Source: Eupeodes corollae
Lineage: Eukaryota > Arthropoda > Insecta > Diptera > Syrphidae
Direction of reading: 5' to 3'
Assembly: GCF_945859685.1 (NCBI RefSeq)
Contig: NC_079148.1
Coordinates: forward strand, 142,969,133-143,033,132
DNA length: 64,000 nt
Shown piece by piece: positions 47,905 through 59,945 of this stretch. The stretch's first letter is position 1; the number at the start of each line of letters is the position of its first letter. The position numbers and the translations under genes are program-made. A model generated the notes under the pieces. The model was given only the letters and a program-made list of their open reading frames with translations. It made no database searches and had not been told where the DNA came from.

Positions 47905-50399
47905 AGTGAACAAGTAACTAATATGACTTACAGAAAAATTGTGCATTTAGTTTGAAAACTGGAATTAAATTTAAATATTGGAAAATTGAGTTTGTTGACT
48001 AACGCATTCAATAATAAGTTTCTTTAAAACTAGTTTTACAATAAAAATTACCTAATGGAAAGGGTTACGAGTTTTGAGTCTTTTTACAAAATTTGATAAG
48101 AAGTTACTGTTATCAAATTTCTGTCATTTAAATCTAATTCCTTAAAAACTCGATGCTCGAAATCTTCTGAAACTAGTTTGATCTAAAAACTTATTATAGG
48201 CGTAACTATTTCAGAAAAGATGTCTTTTAAGAAAACTACATGATGTTTCGTAAGCAAGAGTTTTTAAAGTACCATGTGACCTTTTTGGTTCACTTTTGTT
48301 TCTAAAAAACTTATTTGCAGCTTTCTTGAAAAGTTTGAACAGAACTTGTTAGAAAACAAGCTTGAAGTAGTGTCCATAAATGTTACAAAGCCTCTAGGGC
48401 GTAGGTAAAATCTATGAAGTCTTAATCCACCCAAAACTATAACAATGTGATATTTGGCAAAACCGTAATAACCCACTCAATTCTCTAAGAGGATATAATT
48501 CAGAATAGAATTTTTAAAATTCAACTGCAATGCTCACCATATTAAAATTGGGTCCAAATTTGGAAGTAATATTAAGTAAAGATATTTTTTTTTTTAACCG
48601 TACTTCACGAATGAGTAATGCGATATGTGAACATTCGGACGAATGTCGTTTTTTCTTTTTAAATTCAATTTCACTTTCTTTTTCGCCCGTAATGAACCTA
48701 ACATTAAAAGGGTATTCAAACCCCCTGATTGTGAGAATTATATTAAACAACATCCTGCTCGAAAACGATACAGTAGTTTTCAAAACTTAACGAATGTAAA
48801 CATTCTTTGTCGGTTTTATTTTCAAGAATTTTAATTCTTTTGTGTTACACAAAATTCGAAAAATATATTTGAATAAGAAAACATGATTTCCTCAATAAAA
48901 ACTAGAATTTTTCAAAACAGTGACATTTTTAAATTGAATTTTTCAAGATCTAAAAATAACATTTCTATTTTGTAATAAAATATCATTTAATTTACATTAA
49001 AATAAAAATAACAATTAATAAACATTTGTTATAAATGTTTCTTGTTTTGTTTACAAAAACATTTTACTAGAAAATTAGAATTTTCAATAAAAGACACGTT
49101 TTGACAATAAAAAACAATATTATTAATGTCATTTTCAACTTTTTGCGTTCTTTCTTTTGTTTGATAAACTTTTGTAGACTGTTTGTCATGGTAAGATCTT
49201 TGTTTACATCATAAAGAACGAAGAAAAAATAAAACAAAGAATTTCAATGATTAAATTAGGTTTGACAAAAAGAAACAGCTGACAGAATGTCTGATTGTTT
49301 TTTATCTTTTCAAAAAATAAAAACACCTACTTCCCTCCTTTAAGAAAAAAAAAGATTCTAATATGCGATCTTGGTTTTTTATTAATCGCACTAAATTTTC
49401 AAAAAGTAATGCGCACCAGTCTAGCGATCAAACTTGAAGGACTTTGTTTAAAAAACAAACAGAAAACAGACCGACGACGAGACGTACTTACCTAATATCT
49501 TTTAAGCTTTATTACTTAAAGACATAACAAATTTTTCTTCAAAAAAAAGACCAAAGGTTATTTCAAAAATAAAGTTTCCCAGTTCGTCAGTTCGACTATG
49601 ATATGGTATTTTGGAGATCACCATAATGGCGCCCCTTTTGCAAGCTGCAACCAATCAGTTTGTCAACAGTCTTGACATTAAATATAATTTACAAAGCAAT
49701 TTCTGGGACTGGTCTTAGCTGGGGCCCACTCACCTAAAATTTCTTTGACATTTTTGTCGTTTTTTCTATTTATTTAAATTTTTTTTGTTTATCTCTGCTA
49801 CCACCAACGCCGACACCCCTGAAGACCCTTGTAGTTATTTTAAATAAATTCGTTCGATATTTATTTTGCTTGCAACATTGTTTATGACTACATAATAGAC
49901 GAAGAAAATAAATACTATTTTGAGATCCATTCATTGTTTACTTATACAATAAATTGGGGACAATGTTCTTTTTTTTTTCAAAAACAACTCAAAAAACAAA
50001 ATTTTTCAAGGAAACTTTGCTCTCTAAAAAAATCTAATTAAATATTTTAAAAATAAATCATGTTCTCGAAAGTTGGTGTTTTCATAGAGTTCATTTGAAA
50101 AAAAAGGAATCCCCAAATTTTTGTATAGTTTTAAAACTGAAGAAGTGTAAACAAAATTAGGTACCTTTACCCCAATGTACTTATTCCTAAAAACCAAAAA
50201 AAAAGAGACCAAGCTTATTTCAAAAACCTGAGTATATTCAATTTAATTTGAGATTTGAAAATTTCCCGCCGCTCGATTGTTGGCTTTGTTTTTGTTTATA
50301 TTGCCCTTCCAATTTTTCTTGTTTGATGTTATGTTTCCTATATAGACTCAAGCCATTTAAATTTAAAGTATCTATTGAAAGAAAAGGGGCGGAGGAGTG
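47905..50399. other. AT-rich spacer
   Basis: No gene recognised in about 2.5 kb. Open frames near 48514-48834 and 49295-49495 are Lys/Phe-rich and not convincing. The stretch 49590-49820 is slightly less AT-rich. Confidence 0.35.
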
Positions 50400-50594
50400 T
50401 CATTCATCGCGTCGCTTGTCATTCACATAAATTCTTGGACTTAATTTCGTGATTTCGTCGACATCATTTAAACGAGGGGGCGTGCGTCCCAGCAGCGCTG
50501 CGTGGCGTCCCTCGTTCATGTAAACAACGGCATCTACAGATGCTGCGACGGCAGGCGGCGAATGATGCTGTAATAAGGCCCCCTTGATAACCAT
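50400..50594 (-). CDS. Candidate host coding exon, unrecognised protein
   Basis: A 64-codon minus-strand frame, distinctly richer in GC than its surroundings, from ATG at 50592-50594 to TGA at 50400-50402. The peptide contains HHSPPAVAASVDAVVYMNEG, RHAALLGRTPPRLNDVDEIT and KLSPRIYVNDKRRDE; composition and codon use look protein-like. An alternative 3' splice site (cttattacag) would make the exon start at 50567. I do not recognise the protein. The short mariner at 50603-51297 ends only 8 bp upstream of the ATG. It could be a last exon, a small gene, or part of a longer gene whose other exons lie outside the window. Confidence 0.4.
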   Translation of the reverse strand: MVIKGALLQHHSPPAVAASVDAVVYMNEGRHAALLGRTPPRLNDVDEITKLSPRIYVNDKRRDE

Positions 50595-50602
50595 GATTTT
50601 AA

Positions 50603-51297
50603 AGGGTGTTTTTCTCAGAGAAACGACGATGGTTTTTTTTTTAAATTAACGTTAAATTCAATTTATTCGAAAGCTAATCTGCTGGCGGATTATTTCGACG
50701 ACTTTTTCTAAAACTTGTGGGCGTATACCGACATAGGCCTCCAAGTGATCAATTGTTTCGGGCTTATCAACGTCTAGTTCATATAGCCCCACAGAAAAAA
50801 GTCAAGCGGTTTTAAAGTTGTTAAATCACACGATGTAAGAAGCCCATTCACGGGTTGAAATTATTCGGTTGCCAAACGTTTCCTTCAATAAATCAATTAT
50901 GGCACAAGCTTTGTGATATGTTGCGCCTCCACCATTTTGTCGAAGCGACAGCTGAAAATGTCAGTAATCATGGGTCTAAAGCGGTCACTATTGACTGTAA
51001 TGTTCTGGCCAGCTTCGTTCTTAAAGGAAAAGAGACCGTTTATTCTACCAACCCTTAAAGTCTACCAAAAATTCAGTTTTTGGAGATAAAACGGTGCCTC
51101 AACATACACCAGATGATTATCATCTCTCCAAATTTGACAATTTTGGTTATTGACGCACCAATTTCGTACGTTGACCGTAAAATAGACATAGTGCGCGGTA
51201 ACCATGAATTTGCATCACTTGACAGCTGTCAAAATGGCTGCCAGTTGAAGTAGTGTTGCCAACGTAAGGCATATAAACTTCTAAAAAAAGTCACCCG
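50603..51297 (-). mobile_element. Short mariner derivative with transposase C-terminal part
   Basis: Ends: gggtgtttttctcag at 50604 and, inverted, gggtgactttttttag from 51297. Reading the minus strand, the first ~150 bp match the 5' region of the copy at 7517 (ttggcaacactacttcaact, then ggcagccattttgacag), and the rest matches the transposase C-terminal region of the copy at 11640 (attacagtcaatagtgaccg; gatttattgaaggaaacgtt; LKPLDFFLWGYM). The N-terminal half is missing, so it is internally deleted. About 700 bp with both ends present suggests a MITE-like derivative. Confidence 0.7.
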
Positions 51298-52279
51298 TTA
51301 CTTTCATATGATACAACCACCTCTAGTTCCATCTTGCGGCTGAATTTAAATCAAAAGAGGGGACTTTTTTTTCTTTCTTTTGCTCGTTGTTTTTTTTTCT
51401 AAATCAAAATCAAAATAAAAATAAAAATAAAATCATTGACGAAAGATGAGCAGCTGTTTTATGGTCGTCGCAGTCCCCGCTACCACCACCGCCGCCGGCC
51501 ACCGTCGTTCAGCCCTCATTTTCATAGACGAAAATTCATAGAAAAACAAAATAAAAATAAAAACAAACGCGTCATCAATTTTCGTTATATTATGCATAGA
51601 AATCAGAAAAATATATTTTTAGTTCGAATTTATTTTTAAACCAAAATATTTTTCACGCTGCGCCGCGGCCGCCACCATCATTGGATTTGTTGTTATATGA
51701 AAGCAAAATATTTCAACCCCGATATGAAGAATTAAGTTTACACAGGGTGGGGGTGAATTAATTTTTCGTCTCATCTCATATGATCTTATATTGAAGCTGA
51801 TTAGGTCAATATGCATGCTGCCAGTTCTGCTGATCAATCATGTGACCAGAAACCAGAAATAATTTTAAACGTCGCGTCATTTCATTCAATTAAGTTTTTG
51901 TTTGGCTTTCACTCTTTTGCAAATTTTACAAAATTTTGAAATAACTCTCGCCGTGGTTATCTGATTGATGATATGATGGCGGGACGCCTGGCTGGGGAAA
52001 TTTTATTTGTTTACTAAAATTTCGTATATTTTTAGTGTTTATGCTTTCGTAATGAAATTATTTATAAATTTTGACTTGGTCGAAGAAAAATTATTAGATT
52101 TCATGTGAAGAATGTGGAACAACAACAATGTAAATGTGACTTGGATGGTTGTAGGAGCGGGAAAGGATGGTTCTGTTGTGAAATTATTCACAAATGTCCA
52201 TGACCTGGTATTACTTTACTTGCGAGACTTTTTAAGTGACATATATTTAGAAGACTTCGATATATGTAGTTTTTTTGTT
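51298..52279. other. Spacer with small GC-rich islands
   Basis: Two short GC-rich patches stand out: 51466-51520 (gctaccaccaccgccgccgg) and 51655-51680 (ctgcgccgcggccgccacca). Weak frames cover them on both strands, with no recognised domain. They could belong to the same gene as 50400-50594 or be regulatory. Confidence 0.3.
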
Positions 52280-55200
52280 TGTGTTTAGAGAATTATAGGC
52301 TTTTAAAAACAAACAAGAATGCCAAAAAATTGCGGTTAAACGGCCTACGTGAAAGGACCTTGTTCTACCAAAAGAACACAATGTATCAAATTTCTATATG
52401 CAGGGTGTTGTCCGAACTTTCACCTCGTTTTGATTATTTTTACTTGAACGTAACTATCAAATTTCAAATTCCTTTTGGTAAGAGTTCAGGACCTCGCAGA
52501 AAAAAGAACCACCTTTTGGTAGGTGTAATTAATGAAAATCTTAAACAGTTTCTTACTTCTTTCTCTTTGTCTAACTTTTGAAATACTGTTCTTTTTTTGT
52601 TCTGAATAAAAAAAACCCTGAATTTTTAATATACTTACATGTTCGTGTACCGCAAGGAAGAGTTTTTAGCCCAGTACTTTTTATTTTTTAATTTTCAATT
52701 AGAATAGTTGATTTCGGCTTTAATTGTATACCAAAATCTAGCAAGCTATCGAAAAATGATTGTGTCACGGAAAGTAGCGTTTTCAGACCATTTTTATTAT
52801 CTTTAAACTTTGATTTACAAGCTTATGAATAAATTTAGCTTAAAGCGTTAATAGTTTAGTTAAGTTTTTTAATAGAAATCTTAGATTACTTTGTATCCTT
52901 GATATTCCCAAAGAAGAGTTTATAAGGTCTTGTTTTTTCGTTTAGAATAGAAATAGTTGATCGCTTTTAAATTTTAAAGAAAATTTATTATGTTGAGGAA
53001 ATTAAACTAGTTTGTCGAAGAATTTTCAGCCTGGTACTGCTTTCGTTGATAATAAATAAAATATGTTGTTCTTTTTTTATTAGAAAGTCCGTCGCCATTA
53101 ACTTCAAATGTTTACTTAAAACTTTATTAACAAAATCTCAAGGTCCTCAGAATCCGTTATTAGACCAATATCGATTTTTCTCATTAAATACAAATTGCTG
53201 ACTGCCTTTAACTTCAGCAGGAAATAATTAAATTTGTGGAAAAATGCTGGTGTGCCCCAAGGAAGCATTCTTTTATACATTTTAAATAAATAGTAATCAG
53301 TGATGGCTTTTAAATTTTAACAAAATAAAGCTAGTATCCCGGTATCATTCTTTTCGTTTTTCAAAAAGTATTTTTGAGGGCCTATAATTTTGAACGTTTA
53401 CCTTTAAGTTTCTGATAAGTCGCTCATATTTCCTTGAAAAGGACTGAAAACTTTGTTAATAATTGAAATTTAAGCTAAATAATACTGAATACTGAATAGA
53501 GACTGACAAGAATTTTATCTGCAAGACTTACAAAACTTTGCTTTGAATCCTGCATTTTTTAAAGCCCAAGGGATCGTATCCTGTTATGTATTTCTATGCC
53601 ATCTTTGACTTGTTTTAAATATTGCTTTAAATATTTGTATATACATAATTGCAAAATACTCGTGTTCCGCAAGGAATCGCTTTAAGTCCGCTTTTGTTTT
53701 TCTCAACATTAACTGTTGAAAGTTACAGCAACTTAAAAGGCATAAAAAGCTACTTAAGTGACAGTAATTCATGTTTCTTATTCCATGTTAACAAAACGGA
53801 GTTGGACCTACAACTTGTGTTAATACTTACAACACTTTTAAATTTGATTTCGAAATCTTTACTCCTTCAAGGTGAAAACAAATCAGTTTGTGAAAAAATG
53901 CCACATAGAAGAAGTCGGTTTTTTTTTAATAGAAATCGTTGGTTGCTTTTAATTTTTCTGGAGAACATAACAGTTTTCAGAAAGTAAACTGGTTTCCTCA
54001 AGGATTCATTGTGCCTTTTTCTTTTTCAAGAAGAATCATTGATCGCCTAACAGTTTGAACGTTTGACTTGAACTTTCCCGGACAAATGCTTATATTTCCC
54101 AGAAAAGTGTTCTTAGTCCTCTGCCGCTCAGACAATTTGTTTTAAATATAAAATTTGTTTTAAAAAAAACTAAGCAAGTAATTGCAATTTCAGCCAAATA
54201 TCTTGTGGTGGTTTAGCCTGCAAATATTAAATAATTTAACAAATTTTTCAGTTTGAACTTTTATTATTTATTGTTTCAAGGCAAATAACAAGCAGTTAGT
54301 GGAAAAAATGCTGTTGTTTCCCAAGAGAGTTTAATTTTTTCTTGTGTATAAGAACTGAATTCGACCAAAACATACCAAATTTTTAAGGTTCCAAATTTAA
54401 AGCAAAATATCTAAAATTTCAAGTATCAGACAATTAGTATAAAACTAAGTCACGTTCTTTCAAAGTTGTTTAGCTAACGACGCCGCTAATAAGACAACAT
54501 TTTCAAAAACTGACATAAATAATTGCAATTTATGTTAAATACGAACCCCTCCTATGTAGTTCTGACATTTTTGGATGATATTAAAATTACTAAAATTGAC
54601 ATTCAAGTGTAATAAGTTCCAAACAATTTTCCAAGCATTTATTATGTTGCAAAAGAACAGATAAAGGTTAAAAAAAAGTTTTTATTTAAAATACAGTCGC
54701 CATTAGTTTTAAACGTGCTCTTAAAACTGTATGAATAAAACCTCGAGGTCCCCAGGAATCGTTTTTAGACCAATATCGTTTTCTTTTTTGGTCATTTAAT
54801 AAAAAATGCTGTTGGATTTTAAATGGAAATATCATTATTTATGAAAAAACGGTAGTGTGCCACAAGGGAGCATTCTTAGGCTCGTTTTGTTAATTCTTTT
54901 TACGTTTATAAATAAGTAGTAACCGATGATGGCCTTTCATTTTTTGACGGCACCGTTTTTTCATTTTTCAAGAAATATTTTTATTTGAACGTTTACCTTC
55001 AAGTTTTTCAAACAATCACTCATGTTGCCTTGGAAAGTGTTTTTAGTCCGCAACCGACACCATCAAAATGCAGATATTGTTTTTTTTTTTTAATAGAGAA
55101 ATAGAATAGAATTTTGACCTGCAAGACTTAGACAACTTTCAATGCGAAATCATAACATTTATTGTGTGAAACAGTTTCGTAGGATTTTTGGACCTTGTTC

Positions 55201-57105
55201 GATTTAAAATTAAAACTTAATAGCTTTCATAAAATGCTTTTGTTTTTCAGGAATTTAAATTTTGTCTTCAGTGAAATCGTAGATTGTCTTAAACTGTAAA
55301 GGTGAACCTAGAAGTTTACGGGAAAAATCATTGTGTTCCCCCAATAACCACTATTATTCCGCTTTTGCTTTTCTCAGCACGAACTCTTGAAACTTTAAGC
55401 AAATCATTAGTCTCCTCAAGATTGTAAACAACAAGCTTTCTTATTTAAAACATTGTAAGTTTTGTAAACGTTTTCACGCTAAGAATACTGTTAAAGAAAG
55501 CCAGAAATTCAAGCTACAAAATTCACAGTTTTTCAAGTTTCTGATTTGATGTGAATAAAACGTTATGTAAAGTGTTACAAAACTTTTAAATTTCACTTCT
55601 AAATTTTAATTTCTTCGAGGTGAAATTTTTTCATATTTTTTGAGAAAAAACTTTGATCTCAAAGTTTGAGCGTTTATCTTGAAGTTTTCCGAACAAATTT
55701 GTATGACTTTAAGAAAAGTGTTATAAGTTCTCTGTTACCACGCTAATTTTTTAAATTAAAAAAGTCACGTATTTATCTAGAAGCGTTATAAAGGATTCAA
55801 AAGTTTTCAAATAAAATTTTGAATTATTTTTTGTTTCAACGCGAGAACAAAGCAGTTAGAGGAAAAAATAATGATGTTTTCCAAGAAAACATACTCAGCC
55901 CGTTTCTGTTTTGTCCGCCCTTCATCAGACATGGTAAATCACCTTTAACTTTAAACAGAACCCCTAGAGTTCTTACAAATTTGTCGATATTCCTCAAGGA
56001 AGTGTTATTAGTCCGATTCTTTTTTTTCAATTTAAATCGTTCAGATTAAATACAAAAATGACAGTTACCGAAAAAGAAATTATCAATTTTTTAGCAAAAT
56101 TTATTATATCCTTTTCAATTCGTTGATTGTCTTGAGTTGTAAATGGAAACTTAGCAGCTTACAAAAAATTGCAGCTGACTTCCAGGGCCTTTCATGTTCT
56201 TATTCTTTTTTAGTCAAATCGTTGATCTCTCAGCTTCAAGAGTAAGCCAAGGTTATGCAAGAAATACCGGTGTTCCTTTAAGTACGCTTATTTTGTTCAA
56301 TATCTACCATTGTCACTTTAAGTTTTAACCTAGAAAATGCCTCTTTTAACAAATTACTTGTTTTATTTAAAATATCATCAACCAGTTGGCAATTACAAGT
56401 TTCTCAAGATTATATCAACGTTTTCTTGATAAAACCAGAAACAGAACTTAACACTGTAGTTTCAGTTTCGTTTTTCTTGTGAATAATAACTTAATTTGAC
56501 GAATAAATAAATAATGTAGTGCAATAGTGACCAAGGCTTGATGGTAGGAGATCACGGTTTATATGCCTAATCCGATCGAAAAATTTGGAAAAAGCATTTT
56601 TCACTACAAGAATTACTATTGGAAGATTTTTCAATAACAAATAACCATCACGCCGCTAGTAATATTTGGACTCGTAAGAAATGTAAGAAATACAAAATTT
56701 CCAAAGTTTTGAACTCTTCAATTTTTTAAAGTAAAAACATAACATTTTGTAAAAAAAATAGTGGGGTTCCTCAAAGAAGTGTTGTTAGTCCGATACTCGT
56801 TTTTTTTTTCAATTTAAATTTTAAACATAAAATTTCTTAAATTTTAACTATCAGGTTTTTAAAAGAAAACTAAATCACGTTCTTTCAAAGTTGTTTCGTC
56901 TTGCAGATAAGACAACATTTCCAAAGACTGTCAAAAATAATTGCAATTCAAGTTCCTCCAAAATCCATTTCGCTCTTTTTTCCTGTGAATTAAATCTGAC
57001 GTTTTCGGTTGATTTTAAAATTACAAAATTGACCTACAAGTGCAATAAGTTCCAAACAATTTTCCAAGTAATTGATATGTTTCAAAAGAACAGATAAAGG
57101 TAAAT
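52280..57105 (+). repeat. Degenerate higher-order tandem array derived from an RT motif
   Basis: About 4.8 kb in which a short block resembling the RT motif B (G-V-P-Q-G-S-V-L-S-P) recurs in + orientation at irregular 100-300-bp spacing: about 52645, 52903, 53012, 53143, 53250, 53661, 53990, 54093, 54313, 54745, 54853, 55022, 55332, 55873, 55987, 56267 and 56762. Best-kept examples read VPQGRVFSPVLFIF (52645), AGVPQGSILLYIL (53250), RVPQGIALSPLLFF (53661), IPQGSVISPILFF (55987) and GVPQRSVVSPILV (56762). Linkers share pieces such as gttgatcgctttta and gcagttagtggaaaaaatgc. Larger blocks duplicate: 53143-53280 with 54745-54890 (offset about 1.6 kb), 54271-54340 with 55831-55900 (1.56 kb), and 54451-54690 with 56876-57105 (2.4 kb). 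No ORF spans it. Confidence 0.65.
56515..56680 (-). repeat. Degenerate tRNA-derived SINE fragment
   Basis: Shares caagaattactattggaaga and aatccgatcgaaaaatttgg with the SINE body of the other copies, plus a remnant of the head near 56655-56680 (accatcacgccgc). It is shorter and more decayed than the other four and lies within the RT-motif array. Confidence 0.45.
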
Positions 57106-57510
57106 TGTTTACAAGAAAAATAAAACAAAAAGTAGCACAATCCACTTCGCGCGTGCACAAACAGAAACGTAAACAACAACATGACTTGAAAAATAAAAAA
57201 ATAATAAAAACATTTCCAAAACAAAATAACAATGCCAAAAAATTTCGCACATCACCACTAAGTGCCTGGTAAATGCTTCCTTTAATATTATAACTGGGTG
57301 ATATCACTTATTTATGCGTTTAACTTATTTAAAAAAAAAATCCCCACATTGTAGCTCCAATGCGATGCGATGTGATGCGATGGTAAGTAAACAATTCAAT
57401 TGCACTTTAACGTGAATGTCGTCATCCGTAATTTTCAACTCAATTCAAAAACAAATGAATCATCTTTTTGAATTCAACCAAAAATAAGCCCGCAACTTGT
57501 AAACAATTCC

Positions 57511-57651
57511 ATGGAAAAAAGTTTGACTAATATCTCTGCGCAGAAAATTAATATGTACAAGCTACGTTGCAGCAGCAGCGTCAACGACGACGGTTATAAC
57601 CTTCAACCGCAGTCCGCACCTGCTGTGAATTTACCTTTGCAATGGAAGTAA
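57511..57651 (+). CDS. Candidate small ORF, 46 codons, unrecognised
   Basis: ATG at 57511 to TAA at 57649-57651, with the frame open back to a TGA at 57469-57471. The peptide begins MEKSLTNISAQKINMYKLRC and continues SSSVNDDGYNLQPQSAPAVN then LPLQWK. Composition is ordinary and the stretch is less AT-rich than its flanks, but part of it is a GCAGCAGCAG/GACGACG simple-repeat patch, which weakens the case. It may be a small peptide gene, a 5' exon or chance. Confidence 0.25.
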   Translation: MEKSLTNISAQKINMYKLRCSSSVNDDGYNLQPQSAPAVNLPLQWK

Positions 57652-57654
57652 CGT

Positions 57655-58829
57655 GACGTGAGGGAGTTTGTTTATAATCAGAAGGACGTAAGAAAGAAAA
57701 CAACAAACAACAGTAGTTACACAAGTTTCCTGCCGCGTGCCACATGTTGCATGTAATTATGTAAAGCTGACCTTTTTGTTAGGCACACTTTTGTAATCGA
57801 GCATGTGTGTTTTTTTTCGTCCTTTTTGGTTTTGATGGCCAACAGGTGAGACCCAATTCAAAAGGACCAAACAAACACACACACACGAAACATGCTCTCT
57901 CGTAGGTAGTGTAAGTGTTTTTCTTCATCTTCCTTTTTTTGTTTACTCCTTTGTTTTTGTGTAAAATTGTGTTTTTCCCACTCGCAAGGAAAAGGGATGC
58001 GCATTATGAACTACATGGGGGTTGTCGGTTGTAAGTATGTTGCCTGGATGCACAAACATGAATCAGGAATCAGATGTGCAATGCAATGTGGTGGTGCAGA
58101 TGCATTTCTTTCACCTTTTCAATGTTGAAGATAATTATTATTGTTATTCTTGATTCTCTGTTTTTTTTTTTTGTTGGTGCAGATGGTCGATTTCAATTTC
58201 GATTTTGTTACCTTTGTTTTCCTTTGGAAAAGAAGCAGCAGGATGGAAAAGAGACATCTGTTGATTTTTTGTTGTTGAAATTTTGTTTTGAAAGAGTTTT
58301 CCATCACTTTTAAAGGTGTTCGATGTAATTGGGTATTAAAATTCAGGTAGGCAGCATTTTTGTTTGAACGGATTGGAGCAATTTCAGAAGCAGCAGGAAA
58401 TCGTTTCTGAATTTTTGAAAAGGATTTGAATTTCCTCTTTCACATGTGTGTAATAATAAGACACATCTAAGTGAACTTAGAAAATATTTATTTTTGTACT
58501 TAAAAACTAATGATTTATGTGCCATTTTGAAAAATGAGAGTATTTGATTTTTGTGCTTTCTGTACGTAAAATGTGTGCTGATTTGTGTGTCAACTTCCGT
58601 ACAAAAAAAAGCATTCTTCAGAATATTTGCTGTGGAAATGTGGGAAAAGCATTTTTCAAAAACATTGATTTTTTAAACAAAAACTCCTAAAAAAACAAAG
58701 TACATGAATTTATAGGAAAAAAAAAACAAAAACGGGAGAAAACACATTTATTGTTGTTTCACTGTTCTTTGAAATGTTTGACATAATTTCCATTAATTTA
58801 AAACAGTAAATATTAAAACGGAAATATTT
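57655..58829. other. Spacer, nothing certain
   Basis: Holds a strong 5' splice-site match (ggccaacag|gtgaga) near 57838-57851 preceded by an ATG, CA-repeat patches near 57876-57890, and T-rich runs. No gene recognised. Confidence 0.3.
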
Positions 58830-59207
58830 TCATGTCGAATAAAAATTAAGTCGACTGGACCTTATTGCCATACACTTTATTTCACAATCTTTAGGTATTT
58901 CTCTCTTTTCAATACTTTTGGGGTTTAAGATCCACTTCCTAAAAATAGGCTTAATTTCAAGATTGATTGATTTGTTAGCCCTGGCTAACAATTCACGTGT
59001 CTTGTAACGCCCATTATATAAATTTGGGATTGTTTCCCTACACCTTACGTCGGAAAATTCATATTTAAACATAATTAAGTTTATAAGTTTTTCACAGAGA
59101 CATAAGGCCAATGGACATGCTATCCAATTTTTATTTTTAGTCCATTTTGTGTGAAACAAAATGCTGGAACTTAATTTTATTATAAGCCTGACCAAAGGGC
59201 AATCCAA
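58830..59207 (-). CDS. Unrecognised ORF, 125 codons
   Basis: ATG at 59205-59207 to stop at 58830. The composition is normal for a protein, without simple repeats: parts read ACPLALCLCEKLINLIMFKY, RCRETIPNLYNGRYKTRELL, ARANKSINLEIKPIFRKWIL and NPKSIEKREIPKDCEIKCMA. Longest non-transposon frame of this quality in the window. No domain recognised; no clear splice sites. It may be a remnant of an unassigned element, an old retrocopy, or an exon. Confidence 0.3.
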   Translation of the reverse strand: MDCPLVRLIIKLSSSILFHTKWTKNKNWIACPLALCLCEKLINLIMFKYEFSDVRCRETIPNLYNGRYKTRELLARANKSINLEIKPIFRKWILNPKSIEKREIPKDCEIKCMAIRSSRLNFYST

Positions 59208-59342
59208 GACCTAAACCACAACTTTGGAGACTATGTTCCAATAAAGACTAAAGCACTTAAGGACCTCATTAAATAATACTATCTTGCAGTAAGAAACCAC
59301 AAGGGGGTATATTCTCCACCATTGAAGCAATAAAAATACAAT

Positions 59343-59945
59343 TTATTAACTACCCATAAGAAGTTTTTGTAATCGGTCCGGTTTGTCGAATTGAACATTT
59401 TGAAAAACGTTTCAAGTTTTTTAATTGACAGTTTTTTTTTTATAAAAAAAACATTAATACAAATCGTTAAAAACTGATTTTCGACTTAAATATCTTTTCA
59501 AAAATTTGGGATTACGGCTCCAAATTTATTTTTTCTTATAACAAATATTGTTTTCAACATTCGGTTAAATTTTGAGAAAAATCAAATAGACAGTTTTTTA
59601 CGAAAACTAACAACCCTAAAAAAGCAATACTAAAACTTGTAAAAATTTACTTTCGACTTTCTTTTCAAAAATTCAAAATATTGGCTTTATACTAATTTTA
59701 TCTATAAAAATCCAACAGTTAGTTTTTTCATAAAAAAAATAGTTCGCAAATGGTACTAAAATTGGTAAAAATTGGTTTTGAAATCAAACTATTTCAGCAT
59801 ATGCAAAATATTGTTTTAATTGTTAGTTAATTTCTTTAAATAATTCAACTGACAACTTTTTTAAGAAAACACGAAAACCTGCAAACCTTTTAAGCAAGAC
59901 AACTTGGCAGACGGGATGTGAAGCTATCAGTGTGGGTAGACACTT
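59343..59945 (-). repeat. Family A repeat, copy 3 (inverted)
   Basis: Minus-strand copy: the right end read inverted gives acccacactgatagcttcac and catcccgtctgccaagttgt, and the left end gives ttacaaaaacttcttatggg and tagttaataaa. Internal monomers are present (gaaaacaatatt and gactgtcaat-like blocks). It is more divergent and shorter than copies 1 and 4, and lacks the CGTACG patch. Confidence 0.7.

Noticed and set aside
53649..53987. 112-codon frame as a retroelement gene
   Set aside because: It is one unit of the RT-motif array; the rest of the frame lacks RT homology.
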